From Symsagittifera roscoffensis (taxonomy: Eukaryota > Xenacoelomorpha > Acoela > Convolutidae), in assembly GCF_963678635.1 (NCBI RefSeq), contig NC_087066.1:11020517-11084516 (forward strand): a stretch of 64,000 bases of DNA, given 5' to 3'. How positions within the stretch are numbered: position 1 is the stretch's first letter; each line of letters starts with the position of its first letter. The position numbers and the translations under genes are program-made. Shown here piece by piece: positions 11,201 to 26,200 of the stretch. The notes under the pieces are model-generated. The model was not told where the DNA came from. It did no database searches and saw only the letters and a program-made list of their open reading frames with translations.

Positions 11201-14200
11201 TCTCCATGATCAAACAGCGAATGTAAAATTCACAAAAACATGATTGCCTTCTAGTTTCGATAGCGGTTTTCATTTTCAGACTTTCCAGCGGAATCAAAAT
11301 TTTACCTAGAGATAAAGTTTTCTCAAATTGGGTTCTACTTATCAGAAAAGTGACAGTCAAAATTGGTTCTTGAAATTCAAAGAGCTTGGAGGTCAGTTTT
11401 TTTGTTCATAAGTCCGAACTTTAAAAAAGAAAGTCAATTTTGTTTTCTTGTTTTGTGTTTCCTTTCGTTGATGATTCTTTACCAATTTTCTGTCGGCTAT
11501 CTAATAGTTTTCAAAAGTTGAAAAAAGTTTATGACCATTTTTTTTCATTGAAATTCGCAAGTTGAAGTTTTTTTTTAAAAAAAAACAAGCCAGTGTTTTT
11601 TCTATTTTTTCGTTCATGATTCTTTTCCAACTTTCTGCTGGCTATGTTTCAATTTTAAAATTTGGAAGAAATTTCGAAAAACTAATCTTTTTAATCAATT
11701 TTTTTGTTTAGCAATTTGAGATGAAACTCTTTAAATAGTCTAAAGATATCGATGGCAAAGCTAAACAGACTATTCAACTATGAAAAAAAAACAAATCAAA
11801 CTTAAAAATGTAGAGATTTACACCCGTACAGTTTGAAAAAATGAGTTTTTTTTGTTTCAAATTATGTTAGTGTTGTCAGACTAAATTGAATAAGTTATAT
11901 TTCATATTTCTTTCAAGCGTACCGAAAGCAAAAACTACCCGCTTTGGTTTTCTTGCTCTAAGGGGCTTATTTTTGCAGTGGTTGTTTTTTTTTTCATCGG
12001 ATATAACGAGAGATGGTTATATCATCAGAAAAATATTTTAAAATTATCAGAAAACCACTAGCTATTTTACTTTCGATCATTCGATCAGTTTTATTTTGAA
12101 AAAATCATGTTTTAAACTGATAGTTCGGCAAAATTGGCGAGCTTAGAATAAAAAACGCGAGCTATAATTCCTTAATCAATTTATTTCAAACTCAATTATT
12201 GTAAAAAAAAATTGTTTTTCTCAAAATTTGTCAATATGTTAGCAGACTATAGATATTTCCCTTTTTTTACTAAACATAGTATGTGAGGCGATAAAGTTGA
12301 AAAAAAAATCATCATTTCTGTATAAGTTTTCAATTGTCTCAATCAGGAATTTTTTTATAGGAACTTGGAAGGATAGTCAGAACGGTACAATCCCGGATGT
12401 TTCCTGATACGATCCTTCTTGTTCCATAATGAATTAAAGCAAACTACGTGGTTCAAGGAGCACCTTACTAATTTAGAAGCAAATCAATCTGTTCTCAATA
12501 TTGGGCGTCGGAGCAAGATATGCAAAAACTTGAATTTGTCTTATTTGTTTTTACTGAATTTCATGCTTTTCAAGAAAAATCAGTACAAATACATGTATTA
12601 GAATTCAAAACTTTCAGGGCTTTCTCTTTTCACTCGCAGTCTTGTTAAATATTTAAATTCAATTAATAAGTTAAAATAATAATTGTTATATTTTGGCAAT
12701 CAAACTAAAATTAGATTTTTGACTGGCAATGACATTTTTATAAAAATTTCATTCATGGCCTAACTACTCAATACTTAGCTTGTTTAACACTTGTCAGTCT
12801 TTTTGGAAAGCAATTTGAAACAAGAGTAGCCAGTTGCTGTGCAAGTAGCAAAGAACTTTCCGACCACATTGATGCAAAATTAGATTTGAACCCATTTTTT
12901 TCTTCATTGTTGTGCCGTTTGTGATGCGTGGTAGGATTAGAGAGAAAACAAATTTCGATTTAAATTATTGGTTTTCGATGAATCTAATAATGTTTTCAGT
13001 TCGAATTAATTTTTCAGTTCGGTAAATTTCCCTTAAGTGAAATTTAAGGTTTCTTGCCACTGGAGAAACCTATGAAAAAATTTTATACGTCGTTCAAAAA
13101 ACGAATGAAAAGACTTTGTTATGATACACCACTCGAGTCGTTCTGTTGATTATTGGTATTTGGATTATTTGATGATAGGTGGAATAAAATATTTAAAAAA
13201 AAGATCTGAAACTCGTCCGTGAACGCAGCAGTGGTCGGAACAAATAAAGCGTAAAAAATGTTGCAGGCTGCGACCCAGGGTGAGGACAAATGGACAAAGA
13301 CTCTACGAACTACTAGACACGGAGACCACAAAGAGGGAGAGGGGGACGACTACTACTACTACGAAGGCAGCCAGGTTACTTTAGCTTAGCCAGTTTAGTA
13401 AACAAGTACTTAATATATTACCGAGATGGATCGAAAATCTTTCAATTGCAAAATAAAACAGATGCAAGCGCGAACAATTTATGTGACAGAGCGGAAAAAC
13501 GTTTAAATTTATCTATTTTCTATCCTTATTGTTCCGACTTTCCATTCCGAAAGTAACGGAATATTTGTGCTCGGGGTGGGTTTTTTTTTTCTTCAGACAA
13601 ATTTCGACTTTTTAACTAGCCATTTTTAACGGAATTTTTTTCGATCATTCGAAAGGTATTGTTGTCTTGAGCTCAAATTTGAAAACTTTATATGGCGTGT
13701 GGGGGGATGATTTTCATTAAAAAAATTTCACATTTTAGAAAAAAAATATTTTTTTTTGTTTTATTTCATTGAATTTTTTAATGTTATTACTGCTCCAAAA
13801 ACCTTAAAAGGCAGTCGGAACACTCAAGGCTTTGCCCTGATACGAGCAGTCTTGTTAAGTATTTTCTATCCTTATTAAGTAGGGTTAGAAACACAGGAAA
13901 GATCTGATTTGTCTACTTTTTGTTCCGACTATCGTGACAAAAAAACCTAAATATTTGTGCTCGAGTTGGTTTTTTTCTTCAGACAAATTTCGACTTCTTT
14001 ATTAGCAATTCGTTTTTCGTTGTGATCATTTTTCCTTAAGACATCACCTGACTAGGCCTATCAGGCCTTTCGATGTCGTCGCATACCAAAATTATGTAAG
14101 TTGACACATGTCTATTGAATAATTTCGGATATGAAAACATTTGATTATTGTTCCGTCTTTCGCAACGAAAGTGTTTGTGCTCGGGTGGTTTTTTCCGACT

Positions 14201-17200
14201 TTTTAATTAGCAATTTTTGACGGATTTTTTGAAATTTATTCAAAAGGTATTGTTGTCCTGAGCTTAAATTTGAAAAGATGTTCCACCTGTGATCATTTTT
14301 CGTAAAGTTATGGGGGTTTAAAGATTGTCATTTTGACCAATTTGGGACAATTCACGCGCGATATATTTCGCGCTATTAATGCGTAAGCGGAGATTTGATC
14401 CGTCTTAGAAATCGTTCCAAATTGTTTGAAGGAAGCTCACTTGCCATAATTGATTTGTTACTACGCGCAAACTTGTTTGTTGCATTTGTTCAACAAGGAA
14501 AATGGAAATCTTTCAAAACTTTGAAATGTTCACTTGACAATCAGCCGTTTTGATTATAGCCGCAAGCTCCGTTTGCAAAATGGACAAAGTTAAAGATGAC
14601 AATTTTTTTTTTCTTGATCATGGGCTTCTCAAATTGGGCCGAATTTGTGCTTTTGATCCAGGCTATCTATATTGTTTGGTATTTCATACTATCGCGATCA
14701 ACATTTAGCCTTTATGGTGATATTGGTTGTGGTCAAAAGTTTTTGCTTCCTACGACGGACGGATCATTTTTTGGTCACGCCTGTGGTGAGGATGTTTGCC
14801 TCGGTCGCGCTTGGCGCACGCAGGATCTCATTGGTGGCGCGGATTGCGGATGCAACCATTCGAAATGCAAAGTCTGGAAATATTAAAATCGGTCACAGGA
14901 GTCCGCAAAGGCTAAGTTTTGATCGCGATAGTATGAACTACCAAACACTATTCGTGATAGCCTGGATAAAAAAACCACAACTTCGGCCTAAATTGAAAAG
15001 CCCATGATCAGGAAAAAAACAGAGAACTTGTCATTTTTAACTTTGTCCCGACAAGTAGCAAGAAAACAAGGGTACCAGCAGCCCTTTGAGAACTCAATGA
15101 TCTTTTTTCATTCTAAAAGAAAAAATACCGATATAGAGATTTTTTTGAACAACAGAAAATTAAAACTTTGAAAAATTAAAGAATACAAAAATGTCTTTAC
15201 ACCGGAAGACAACCAGTTAAAAACCCTGAAGAAAAAAGGTCCTAGCTATTCATACATATACACATCTCAGGGGCAGATATACAGGGGCGGACTTAGGGGG
15301 GGGGGGGGTATTCGACCCCCTGCCGACGCTCAGGGCTTGGACCCACTGCCGACCCCTTTGTACTATTTAAAGATATCACGTTTTGGAGACGGACACTAAA
15401 GGTTTTCTAATTTGAATAATTTTGCAAAAAAGATACTTTTGAAAACCCACCTCCATCGAGAAAATTTTATATCCGCCTTTTTATATATAAATTTATATAT
15501 TTATTATAATTTATATATAAACTTATTTATATATGTGTGTGTGTGTGCATGTGTGTTATGAGCTTTACGACATTATTGTCAAAATTATGTAGTGAGCAAA
15601 AAAAAAGAAAAAAGAATTGATCGCTACGTAAGTGGAACTATAGGTTACAGAAGAAAAAAATGTTCTGAAATTGTTAGTTTCAACTTAAAGTATAAACACA
15701 AACTAAAACTTTTTTCTAAAAAACACAGTGTGAAATGAAGCAAACTGTTGCAACATAGTCATACCTAGTTTTTCCTTCATTCAAGTAATTGCGGTTTTTT
15801 TGAATAGAACTTTTTGATTCTTTTTCTGGTGGTCAGGAAAAACCTTTTTTATGAAAGTTACTCAAGGCTTGTTATCTCGCTGCTTCTTCCAAGAATCCTG
15901 CTAAGTTCTTGCAAGATAAACTTGCGTTTTCAAAATTATTGAAATAGCGTCTATCAATATTGCACGATAACCCTCATTTGCAAGATCTTCCATTTTTCAA
16001 AATGAAAAAAAAATCAATCTTTTTTATCCGGAACTCAAAACCCAACTGCTATTTGTCTTTTTTTGTTAAAAGACCAGCGCATCAGTAATTATGGGTACTA
16101 TTTTTCAGGGTACGTATGTGACGTGGGATACTGAGACACAGCCAGATGGGCAGACTAGAAAAACCAGACAGTCCACAGTTCAGAGACAGTCCCCTACACT
16201 GGTGCAGTCATCACAGAAGCGCATGGCCGGCTCATTCAAAGGTGAGAACATGCATGATTTGTCATACAAAATAGAGTGAAAGCATAGGGGTTGAAAAAAT
16301 GTGTTTAATTGCCTTAGTAAGAAACGATAATAATCACAAATTGTAAATTGTTTCCAAACATATCTAACATTTCATCACTTTTAATACTCGTCCACAATTT
16401 CGTATAAAAGTTCCTTCCATGAAAAAAATATATATTTTTTATATTGTGGAGTTGCATGATCAGCACGTTTTAAATGGAATTGGACAATAAGTGTTTTTAA
16501 ATTTGTGAATTCAACAGATGCATACTTTGTTCTTGGAGCCATCAGCTACTTTATCGTTCGTTTTTGTGTGGTGCACTGAAATAATCAAGGTAATTTACTA
16601 AAACTTGACGGATAAAATTTTGAAAAATCTTTTATTGTATCCCGAAGATCATCAGCCAATAATCACAACTTATCCCATAGCACGAGGAGCGCTTATTTGA
16701 ATTTTTAGAAACATACCAGATAAAACTGGAAAAAATTGATACGTATATTTATTTTGAGATCCGTTTTTATTTCAAAGCCGAAGTACTTTTGTAAACAGAA
16801 TGAATAAAATGGGACTCAAACCTCCCCTCAAGAACTCGAAAAATCATCAACGCCCAAAAAGTTTCACTATTTTATATCAATTTTCAGCCGACTTTTTTTA
16901 AAATGTTTTCAAGGAGGCATATAGTGTTCTATTACAATTGACCAAGATGTGTAAACCATTTTCTGTTAACTTAAAAAAACTGAAAAATGGATGTATGAAC
17001 AAAAACGACCGGGACAAATGATAAGGGCTACATATTTTTTTGTAGTTGGGCCCAGAGGAGGCCGAGCATCTACAGTGGACCAACAGAACAGACAGAAGCC
17101 AGACTACCGCTGGATGGAGGAGGGCGGAGGGGAGGGGGGACCCACCCAGGTCAGAGACTTCAACCGGGAACCGTGAGTAGCGAGATGTGATGATGGATTT

Positions 17201-20200
17201 TTGAAAGATGTACTTCTGTGTTTTTTTAAATGATGCTAAACATTCTCCGTCACTTCAATTTATTCTCCGTCACTACAATTCTGGCAGAATCCTACCAATT
17301 CTGTCAGAATTGTAAAAACCTATTTTGAACTTGCAGCATGAACTCTTCCGACTCTGTGTGGAAGCAGGAGCATGGCCACACTTGGGGAGGGGGCTGGGAT
17401 ACCCTGGACTCAAAAGGCATTAAGGCCAAGGGAGTCCACTTTGACTCAGATGTGGAGCAGTTCACGGACACTAGTGACGAGGCAGTGATGAGAATCTCCA
17501 TTTTGCTCAAAATTTCAGACGTTTTTTAAAATATTTCTGTAAGAACCAAACTAACTCAATCCTCGTAATTTGTTGAAAAAAAATCACTTTTAAAAAAATC
17601 CACAGTTTAAACGTTAATAATCAAGCAACTAGTTTTGAATTCTCACAAAACTGTTACAAATAGTTTTCTATAATTGAAATAAATTTTGAATTCTTTTTTG
17701 GCGTCAGATTTTTTGAGAAAAACTCAAAAATTAAATTCTCCTCACTGAGAGCAGGAGATCACTGTTGGAAGTGAGAAATACGAGGCTGAGTTTGGGAAGT
17801 ACCGGATGTTTGATGCGAAGGGCTTCCAGATATCACAGGATGTGAGGAAATTTCTCAGGAACAACAGAGACGAAGGCGAACTCAGTAACCGTTTCAGTTT
17901 TTGCCTCAAAGTCATTCTGTCTGATATAAAAAGCTAAATGTTTGACCTAGAATGTCAGAGTTATTCATTGATGTGCGACGCTATGTTTGCAGCTTTCTCA
18001 TACAAAGTTTAATAATTAAGTCTTGAATGCATTTTGCAGAAAAAGTCTTATACAAATGAGCAGAAAAAGTCTTATACAAATGAATAATTTTTTTTAGAGA
18101 TACGGGTCCACTGCTTATTGAATTTTTTCTCAAACCACGTGACCAGGTAACCACGTGACTTGTGTTTACAGCTGCTCGTCGTGATGCAAAGATGGCTCTG
18201 CAGGAGATCACAGACATGATGCATGATAACCTCATGAAGAGATTCCCTCCATGCCACGACGCAGGTGAGTGTTTTATAAACACTAGGATCACTGCAAGAT
18301 CTTATGGTGCATATACAAAACCGACCCATAGAAAACAGTCCAATACAAAATAGTCTGAAAAATCATGTAATGGAGGAAAAAAACAGTCCTGGACAAAACA
18401 GTCCGGTTTATAATTGATGTTGTTATATAATAAGTTCGACATGGGGGAAGGAACTCAGTTTTCCTTAAATCTGGTTGCAAAATTAATTTAAGCTCTTTAG
18501 GACATCTTTTTGCTAATTATAGTGAAACGTCCAAAAATGGCTTAAAACCAACGCCAGTTTTGAAAACTTTCGCAAAAAAATGGCTACAGCGCAGATTGTT
18601 TCGGGTGAAAAAGTATCTTTTGAATTAGATTCAATTAGAATGGGAAAATCATTTTTGTCAGCTTACGAAAAAGCTTAATTTTGTCAGCTTATCTATAGCT
18701 GAATAAACCGCCTGACAAAAATTATGCACTCGTCACACAGGGGTGGATCTAGGATTTTCTCGAGGAGGGGGGTTCAAAAAAAATTTCGAAAATTTTGTCG
18801 ACCTATTTCTTTGGGTCGACCAAATAGATTTTCTGAGCTCTCCCCTAAGCTCCACAAAGACCAAATTTTGAAAAAAAAACAGGCCAAAAAACGCGTTTTT
18901 AGGCTCTTTTTGAAAAATTTTTGACCAAAAATCGTGTTTTTTCGGCGAGCGCCCCCCCCCTTAAAAATCAGATGATTTGGCGCCCTTGGAAAAGTTTTAG
19001 GGTCAGTCAGCCAAAAATGGATGTCTCAAAATAGTACAAAGGGGGACCAAAGGGGAAATCAAAAGGGGGTGTACAAAATAGTACAAAACTGCCTCAAAAT
19101 GTCTCTGATTTTAAAAAAATGCAACGAATGTTATTCAGATATGATGTTCGGACCTGGTACTATGGGGAGTCCAGGACCTGGTTCGCCCATACTCGGCGGA
19201 ATTGGGCAACACCCTAGAGGAGGATCCCCTCAATTTGGCCATCATCCACCTCCTCCAACTGCGATGAGTATGGGGGACACCACGTCTATTTTCTCCGAAC
19301 ACCCACCGCCAGGTAAGCTTTTCCAATAATTATTGATTATTTTTCGTGTGTAAGAATACGTGAACTAATTTGAATTAATTTTATTTTTCACAAAAAAAAG
19401 AGTTAATCTTGAAAATTTTGAAAACAGTTCAGAAAAAAATCACTCATTTTTTCCACTTTCTTGAAATAATTGACACGTTTTTCGTTTTTTTTAATGTATT
19501 TTGGCTACGAGATAAACTATGAAATGTTTTTTTTTCTCTATAACCGAACAAAATTTTACTGCGTTTGATGTAGGAAGACACCAATTTGGCAGAATTGTGA
19601 GCAGTTTCTATCCTTAAGATCTGATTTCAGTTTCTTCCGCCAATTTGGACCCCTTTTAATCTCGATTTTCAATCTGTTTCAGCCTTCAGCTCCTGTGGGT
19701 GGATTTGTGAACCCACATCAAGTCCGAGAGGAGAAGCAAGCGGTCATAACAGCAGCCGGGGTAAGGCCCGGTTTTGAAACGCTTTCTCATAAATTTCTTA
19801 CCCATCCCAATAAAGCTGAGAAAGGATCTTCGTTGCTATCTTCATCCAAGAAATCTAAGCATAATTTAAAAAGAGAATCCGATTCAAGACAAATTCGATT
19901 GCTATAAGAGCAAATCAATTGGCATGTAAACTTCATATGTTTTTATATGACCTTCATGAAAATGTAGCTGCGATTCTGGTTAACCTATTGCTACCATATG
20001 ATAGCAAACACGTCTAAATTTTGTCCAAATAGCTCTTTTTTCTCGCATTTAAATGGATATCATGTTCTCAAATGGGTTCAATCATGTGTTCAATTGATGT
20101 AACACAGTGTTCTATGTACGGGATTATTGTATGTTATGACAGGATGCTCCAGTGGCTGGCTTTCACGTAGGCACTGAGCCCCTGGACAGATTCTTTGCGA

Positions 20201-23200
20201 ACCTGACCGGAGAACACTGCCAGTGTGCCAGGGGGGAGCTTGGCAAATTCTCCCTAGAGTGCAAGTGAGTCGCAGGCTGTGTTGATTTTCTTGGCAGGCG
20301 GGGGTTTTAGTTACTCGCTAGGTGAACAGGCCACCCCAAAGAAAAAAAGGAGGATTAATGGTCCTAAATGCTTCGAGTATTCTACATATCTTTGAAATTT
20401 AGAACTAATAATTTTTGTTCTGGAGCTTGTTAACAAGAAAAATCAAATAAATAAAGCCTTTTGTCTTTTAATTTCCACACATTTGAGTTGAATGATTTCT
20501 TAGATGTTCAAAATAACTCTCGCAAGAGTTTCGACAAAAAAAACTATCGAAAAAGTTCTGAACTTTCCGACTGCCCTTTAACGTCGACGTGTAGTTTTAG
20601 CTTATAGTTATTTAACTTTGCGAAACCTTTTTCTTGTCTGAGATCCGTGCTAAGACTAAGAACAAAGTGATATGTGTTACATCTAAAAACGTAGTAAAAA
20701 AATTGCTTTGCTCAATTTTATTTAGAAGTTTTTAGGTTGCCCATTACACTTTAAAATTTAGCTCTTGTTTTTTAAGAGTCGATGAACAAAATTCACATTG
20801 TTATATAGGTCGCGGTGGTTTTTTTCTTTCGTTTTTCTTTTGTTTTTCTTTAGAAAAAGTCTTATATTTGTTCAGGTTCAAGTTTACTTTTTCGCGGTTT
20901 GGCTTTTGATTCATTTTTAGTTCATTACCTTGTTTAAAACGAAGGCAAACTACACTATAGAACAGCGAAAGTCGAAAAATCACAAAAAACTTGAAAGATT
21001 TCTAGTTTCAAAACTTTATTTTCAGAATTCCCAGTGAAATAAAAACTTTATCTATTGATTCAATTTTCTCGATTTGTTTTAATTTTAGCAAAAAAAGTTC
21101 GATCTTAAACTGTTCGTGAAATTCAAAAAGGTTAAGGACATTTGTTTTAATTTAAAATTCAAGGTTGAGGTTTTTTCAAAAACAAGCCAGTATTTTTTCT
21201 GATTTCTCATTACTCTTTTCCTTGCGTTCTATTGGCTATGATTTTTGTACGGAAACTGTTTATTTCTCACCTTACATTAGCATTGAACAATTTCAAGCAA
21301 CAATAACTTGAAATCGTTTCCCTGCTCAACAGCAACTAAATAAACATTGTTTCTACATGCTTTGAGTATAAAAAATAATCGTAGCAATACAATGCAATGA
21401 GATTTTTTTAACAGGAAACAGCTCAGACTTATAGCTTATATGAGATCAAAAATTTCATACGAAAAAATTTTTTAAAGAAAATCTATGCCTTTTTTACATT
21501 TCAAACTGAATTTCCGGCTAATTATTTTGATATAAAATAATTATACACCGTCAGAAAAAAAACGAATTTGTTCCGTACGGTTATCTATTCCTCTTTGTCA
21601 AACAACACAAGCTACATTGGCGAAAAACGCTGTTTCCTCGAATGATAAAACTCAAGCTAAAGGTAAGTGCAGCAAAGCGAAGCGGAGCAAGTCCAAGCGG
21701 AGCACGTGCAAATCCCACAGTATTAAAATTTTGGGTTGATACGTGTTGCCAGCCTGTAAGAATAGACGCAAACACTGTTTAAAAAAATGCTTTAAAAATA
21801 ACGTGCAAAGTGCATATGCACGCGGAGCGCACTCATCGCTAGCACTCTGGAATTGAAGTTTCATCAAATTCTGACAAATTTGCATTCGGTTTCTTGCGTA
21901 CAGACAGTTTTGTAGCAAATAGGACCATTCAAATTAGTTTCACCTTGTCCATCACTCTAACACTTTGTAAACACAGTTTTTAAGGTCCTTGCTTAAACTA
22001 ACTTTCAATTTTTGAGAATTACTGTCGCGCCCTTTTTTGCGAGATGACTTTTGTTTTTTTGCGCTTTTTTTGCGAGTTGTGTTTTGTTTCCAGTTGCCTT
22101 TGTAACAAAGGTTAGAAATCAAATACGAAAATGCAATTTTAATGTTTTTTTTTAAAAACGAAAATCATAAAATTAGTAGGCTCGTCGGTTGCCTTACTCT
22201 ATTAATGTTGCACCACATCTCGTAACCAAGTTCGCTGCTCAAAAAAACTTATCAGGGAACATAACTTTGGAAACTACTTAAAACTGTTTGGTTGCGAGAA
22301 AAGCAAGCTGCATCAAAATCTATTTCGAATATCTCAAGAAAAACATGTAAAACTCACAAACTATCTAACTTTTTAGGAATGCAATGGCGGAGTGTGAGAA
22401 TTATCGAGCGGCTGCTTCCGAATCAACGAAATTGAAGTTGGAGCGAGTTTACAAAGACAGGGAGTTTGAAATCATCTCGGACTTCGAAGAAAAACTCAGA
22501 CAGAAAGACATGGCACTATCCAGGTTAGAATACACAAAGAGTTTCTTGAGGTATTTTTTCTTGAGTTTCTTGAAAACATGGTAACTGAAATGGCAGTTTC
22601 TCTAAAGTTTTGACTGAAAAAAATAAAACCAGAAATTGGTTAGATATCCTAAGCCAACTTAAGAATTTAAAATGCTATCGCTTTTTGAATGATATATACC
22701 TGTAAATTGTTGGACATTTAAGTTTTGGCCTTGAACGAATCCAAAACTGACTCGGAAGATTTGAATTTATAACATCATAATACTTCTTGCTCTAGACAGG
22801 CACTGGAGTTGTGTGAATTAAAGGAGAGGTCTAAGAGAGAGATGGCTCAATTGGAAAGACACTACCTGCAAGTCATGGACAGCGAGGGAGAGAGACTAAG
22901 GGTAGGAAAAGAAGTCAAGGGGGGTTTGTTTTAGATGACTCATTGCGAATTAAATATGCCTGCTGCAGATGATAACTTATAAGTGAAATATATCAAAGGG
23001 GGTGTAGATGATTTCATGAAAAGTGACATATGTCGGGTAAATGTGCAATATAGGAAGTTGCAAACATTTTTTAAAAAATAGGGGTCGTTGTTTTCTCCAT
23101 TTACTTCTTCTTTTTTTATAAAGTAGCTCTGTTTTGATCGAATTAATTTTCTGAGATTTTTTCCAGCGTAAGCACCAGAAGGAGCTGGAGGATTTGGGGG

Positions 23201-26200
23201 AGGAGTTGTTTGAGAAGACGAGGACAATAAGTGAGTTGGAGGCTGAAGTCAGAATGGGCATTGAGACCATAGACCGGGCACACACAAACCTCAAGTGAGA
23301 ACAGTCATTTTTCCCCTATCATTATACTTTTAGAAATGGAGTTTAGACATGCATAAAATTCCGTTTCAATTTTTTGTGATTCATCGCCAGCCAAACATCT
23401 CCTTTTCTAGCTTTCAATTTTAAAAAAACTAAATGGAATTTGAAAAATATGATTTTTGTTTCCGTGAAAATTATGCGAAATATAATCAATAACGATACCA
23501 TTGAGTTTTTTTCTTGTTTTTTTTTATTTATTTGCACAAGGATAGCCAGTTTGTTTAGAGAAGTGTTGGACGAGAAGAGTGAGTTGAGACTGGAGCTGAG
23601 CCAGACTCTGCACTCTGTGAAGATGAAGGAACAGTTCACAGAGGAGAGGATGTACGCCATGCAGACAGATGTGAGTCATTCATATACTCTCTAATTTGTT
23701 ATCATTCACGAGATATTGCAAAATAGTCATCCTTAATGAACAAGTTTAACTTTTTACCCTGTGTAAATAGGTTCGAATCCCGCTGCGGTTGCTGCTCTAA
23801 AAGCACTATTTTTTGTTTATAGACGATTGAGGAATTTCTTGACTGCCAAACCTTTGCTTAACAGTTTTTATGAGGGGGGGGGGGGGGGGGGGTGGCAATT
23901 AACTTTGTTGATTGAAAAGAAGTAAACTTGTATGTTGTTGCCCGGGTTGACCAAAAATGCTTGTCATACAATTCTCATATATGGCCCATACTTTTCATAC
24001 ATTTAGAAAAATAGCCTGAAAACAATATGATTAGCATTCTCGCATTTATGATAAAAGATAATTATATTACAAAAATTTTACCATTTTACAATGATTTTTC
24101 TTTTACCAGGAAGCTCGGGTTGAAAGAAAAAAAAATTATTATACTTTTGTTTAAGGAAAAATGGTTGTCGTACAATGCTTATCGATATTCCATAGAATAA
24201 AAAATACACGAACCAGCACGATAGTCATTTTTTTCCATTAACGAAATTGTATGACTACCATTTTTCTCAAGTCCACCAGTCTTTTTTTCTCAAAATTAGT
24301 ATATTCTGGCACCGAAGGCGCCTTTAGAAAAAGTCTTAGGGTCGTTCAGCCAAAAATGGATATCTCAAAATAGTACAAAGGGTGGACCCTTTGGGTCGGC
24401 AGCGGGTCGAATCCCTGAAGGGAAAGGGGCGTCCTCCCCCCAAATCCGCTGGTGTGTATGACTAACATTTTCTCGTAGAAGAATGGTATGAATAGCATTT
24501 TCGGTGTATTTTGGTCATCTTGTGTGACTGATAGTAAATTTATACTCTTGATTGATAAAATAAAATTGTATATGTTGCAGCTGAACCAGGTTGCGCTGGG
24601 TGATCTGGAGCCGATCCTGTTAGGTCTGGATGAGGTGGAGATGTGTGAGTTGATGGGTAGAGTGGACTACACTCCATCTATGAGGGAAGTGATCAAATTT
24701 CTCAAGGAGACAAACCCAGCCACGTGCACTTCACTCATAGAAGAACAGTTGGTGATTTTCTTTGCAACTTTTACCGTGGATTTTTTTTCAAATATCTGAA
24801 CTAGCCGATAGATCTATCTTCAACTATTAACTAACCTAAACAAAATATCCACCCCTAAAAGGGATTTTTATTGAACAGTTTAGCATATACAAAACTATAC
24901 CAAGTGAAGAATCTCACCTCTTTTGTAAAAAAAGGGTGGGTAGTTAAAAAGAGATAAGATTCATGAGGAACCCGCGCGGTGAAATGATACTACTTTTGAC
25001 AAATTAATTTTTATAGTTTTTAAAATAAGTTTATCTTTTTTCTCTGTAGCTTTTTTGCGCTTGCCGGAAAACATCAAAGAGTGATTTTTTAAGAGTTCCA
25101 GGAAAAATTTCCTCTTGGTTTTTCAGCATGGAACAAACTGGCACAGAAAGTTTCGAACAAAATTTTTAAAATCACCTTCCTAACGTTCAATCCTGAAAAA
25201 AAAATTATCAAGAAAAATGAACGTAGTGAAGACTCTTATATAGTTTCTGGTTTTTTTAAATTTTTTTTAAGAGTATTGAAGCTGAGTGATTTTGATTTTT
25301 TTGCGGTTTGACTTTGATTTTTTCAAGTTCAGTGCATTTCCATTGTTGAAAGGAAGGCAAACTCCACAATCGAACAGCAAAAGTGTAAAGGTCACCAAAA
25401 ACGTGATCGACTTCTAATTTTGAAAATGGAAATTAATTATCAGAGTTCTCAGCGAAATAAAAGTTTTGTCTATTGATCCAGTTTTCTCAATTGGGTTTAT
25501 TTTAACAAAGAAGTGTCCATTCTAAATTGTTCTACAAATTCAGAGTGCTCTAAGGCCATCTAGTTTGTTTCTTCAAAATTCACAAATTGGGAAGATTTTT
25601 GAAAGAACAAGTCGGTTTTTTTTCAGTTTCCTTGCGTTCATTACTCTTTTCCAACTTTCAGTTAGCAATGCGTGTATCATGCATTTGGTATCATGGTCGT
25701 GTTTAGTGCCGGCCATACATATGAACCCTCGGCCGGGTATCTGTTGAAGAAGTTGGTGCACAGACTGGATGTGGACTATGACTTCACCCAGCGACTGTTC
25801 AAGGCCATCAAGCCATACTCCACCCTGGACAATGTCATAGACTTAATCAACAAATTCACCTCAAAAGACCACATCACAATGCTACACAGGGCAAACCTAA
25901 ATGTTAGTTTTTAGGTATAAATTTTTAAAATAAATGGTGAGAAACTCACAAAAAAAATAACGAAAAAAGTTACCACTAACAATCAACGTCAGGCATCAAA
26001 GAAAAAGAAAAAGATAGTCAATAGAAAAGAGAAGTCAATCACTAGATAGTAAATAGTCAATACAATTGTCGAGAACACTATCTTATTTTTTCGTCAAAAT
26101 ATGTCAGAAAGTTTCAAGTCCTACAATTTAAAGTAATAAACGTGCATCTGTTCGAAAAATCTTCAAAACGGTTTTTTTTCGATGACGGTTCTAATAATTA

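Noticed and set aside
14596-15007. ORFs of 96 and 111 codons
   Set aside because: They fall inside the palindromic element and include its inverted arms; no protein-like pattern.
22384-22584. ORF starting at ATG 22384 as an independent short gene
   Set aside because: It is exon 17 of the large gene running on into its intron; the donor at 22524 is in phase with exon 18.
23775-23803. B-box-like GGTTCGAATCCCGC in intron 20
   Set aside because: No A box or cloverleaf upstream; probably a tRNA or SINE remnant, too short to annotate.
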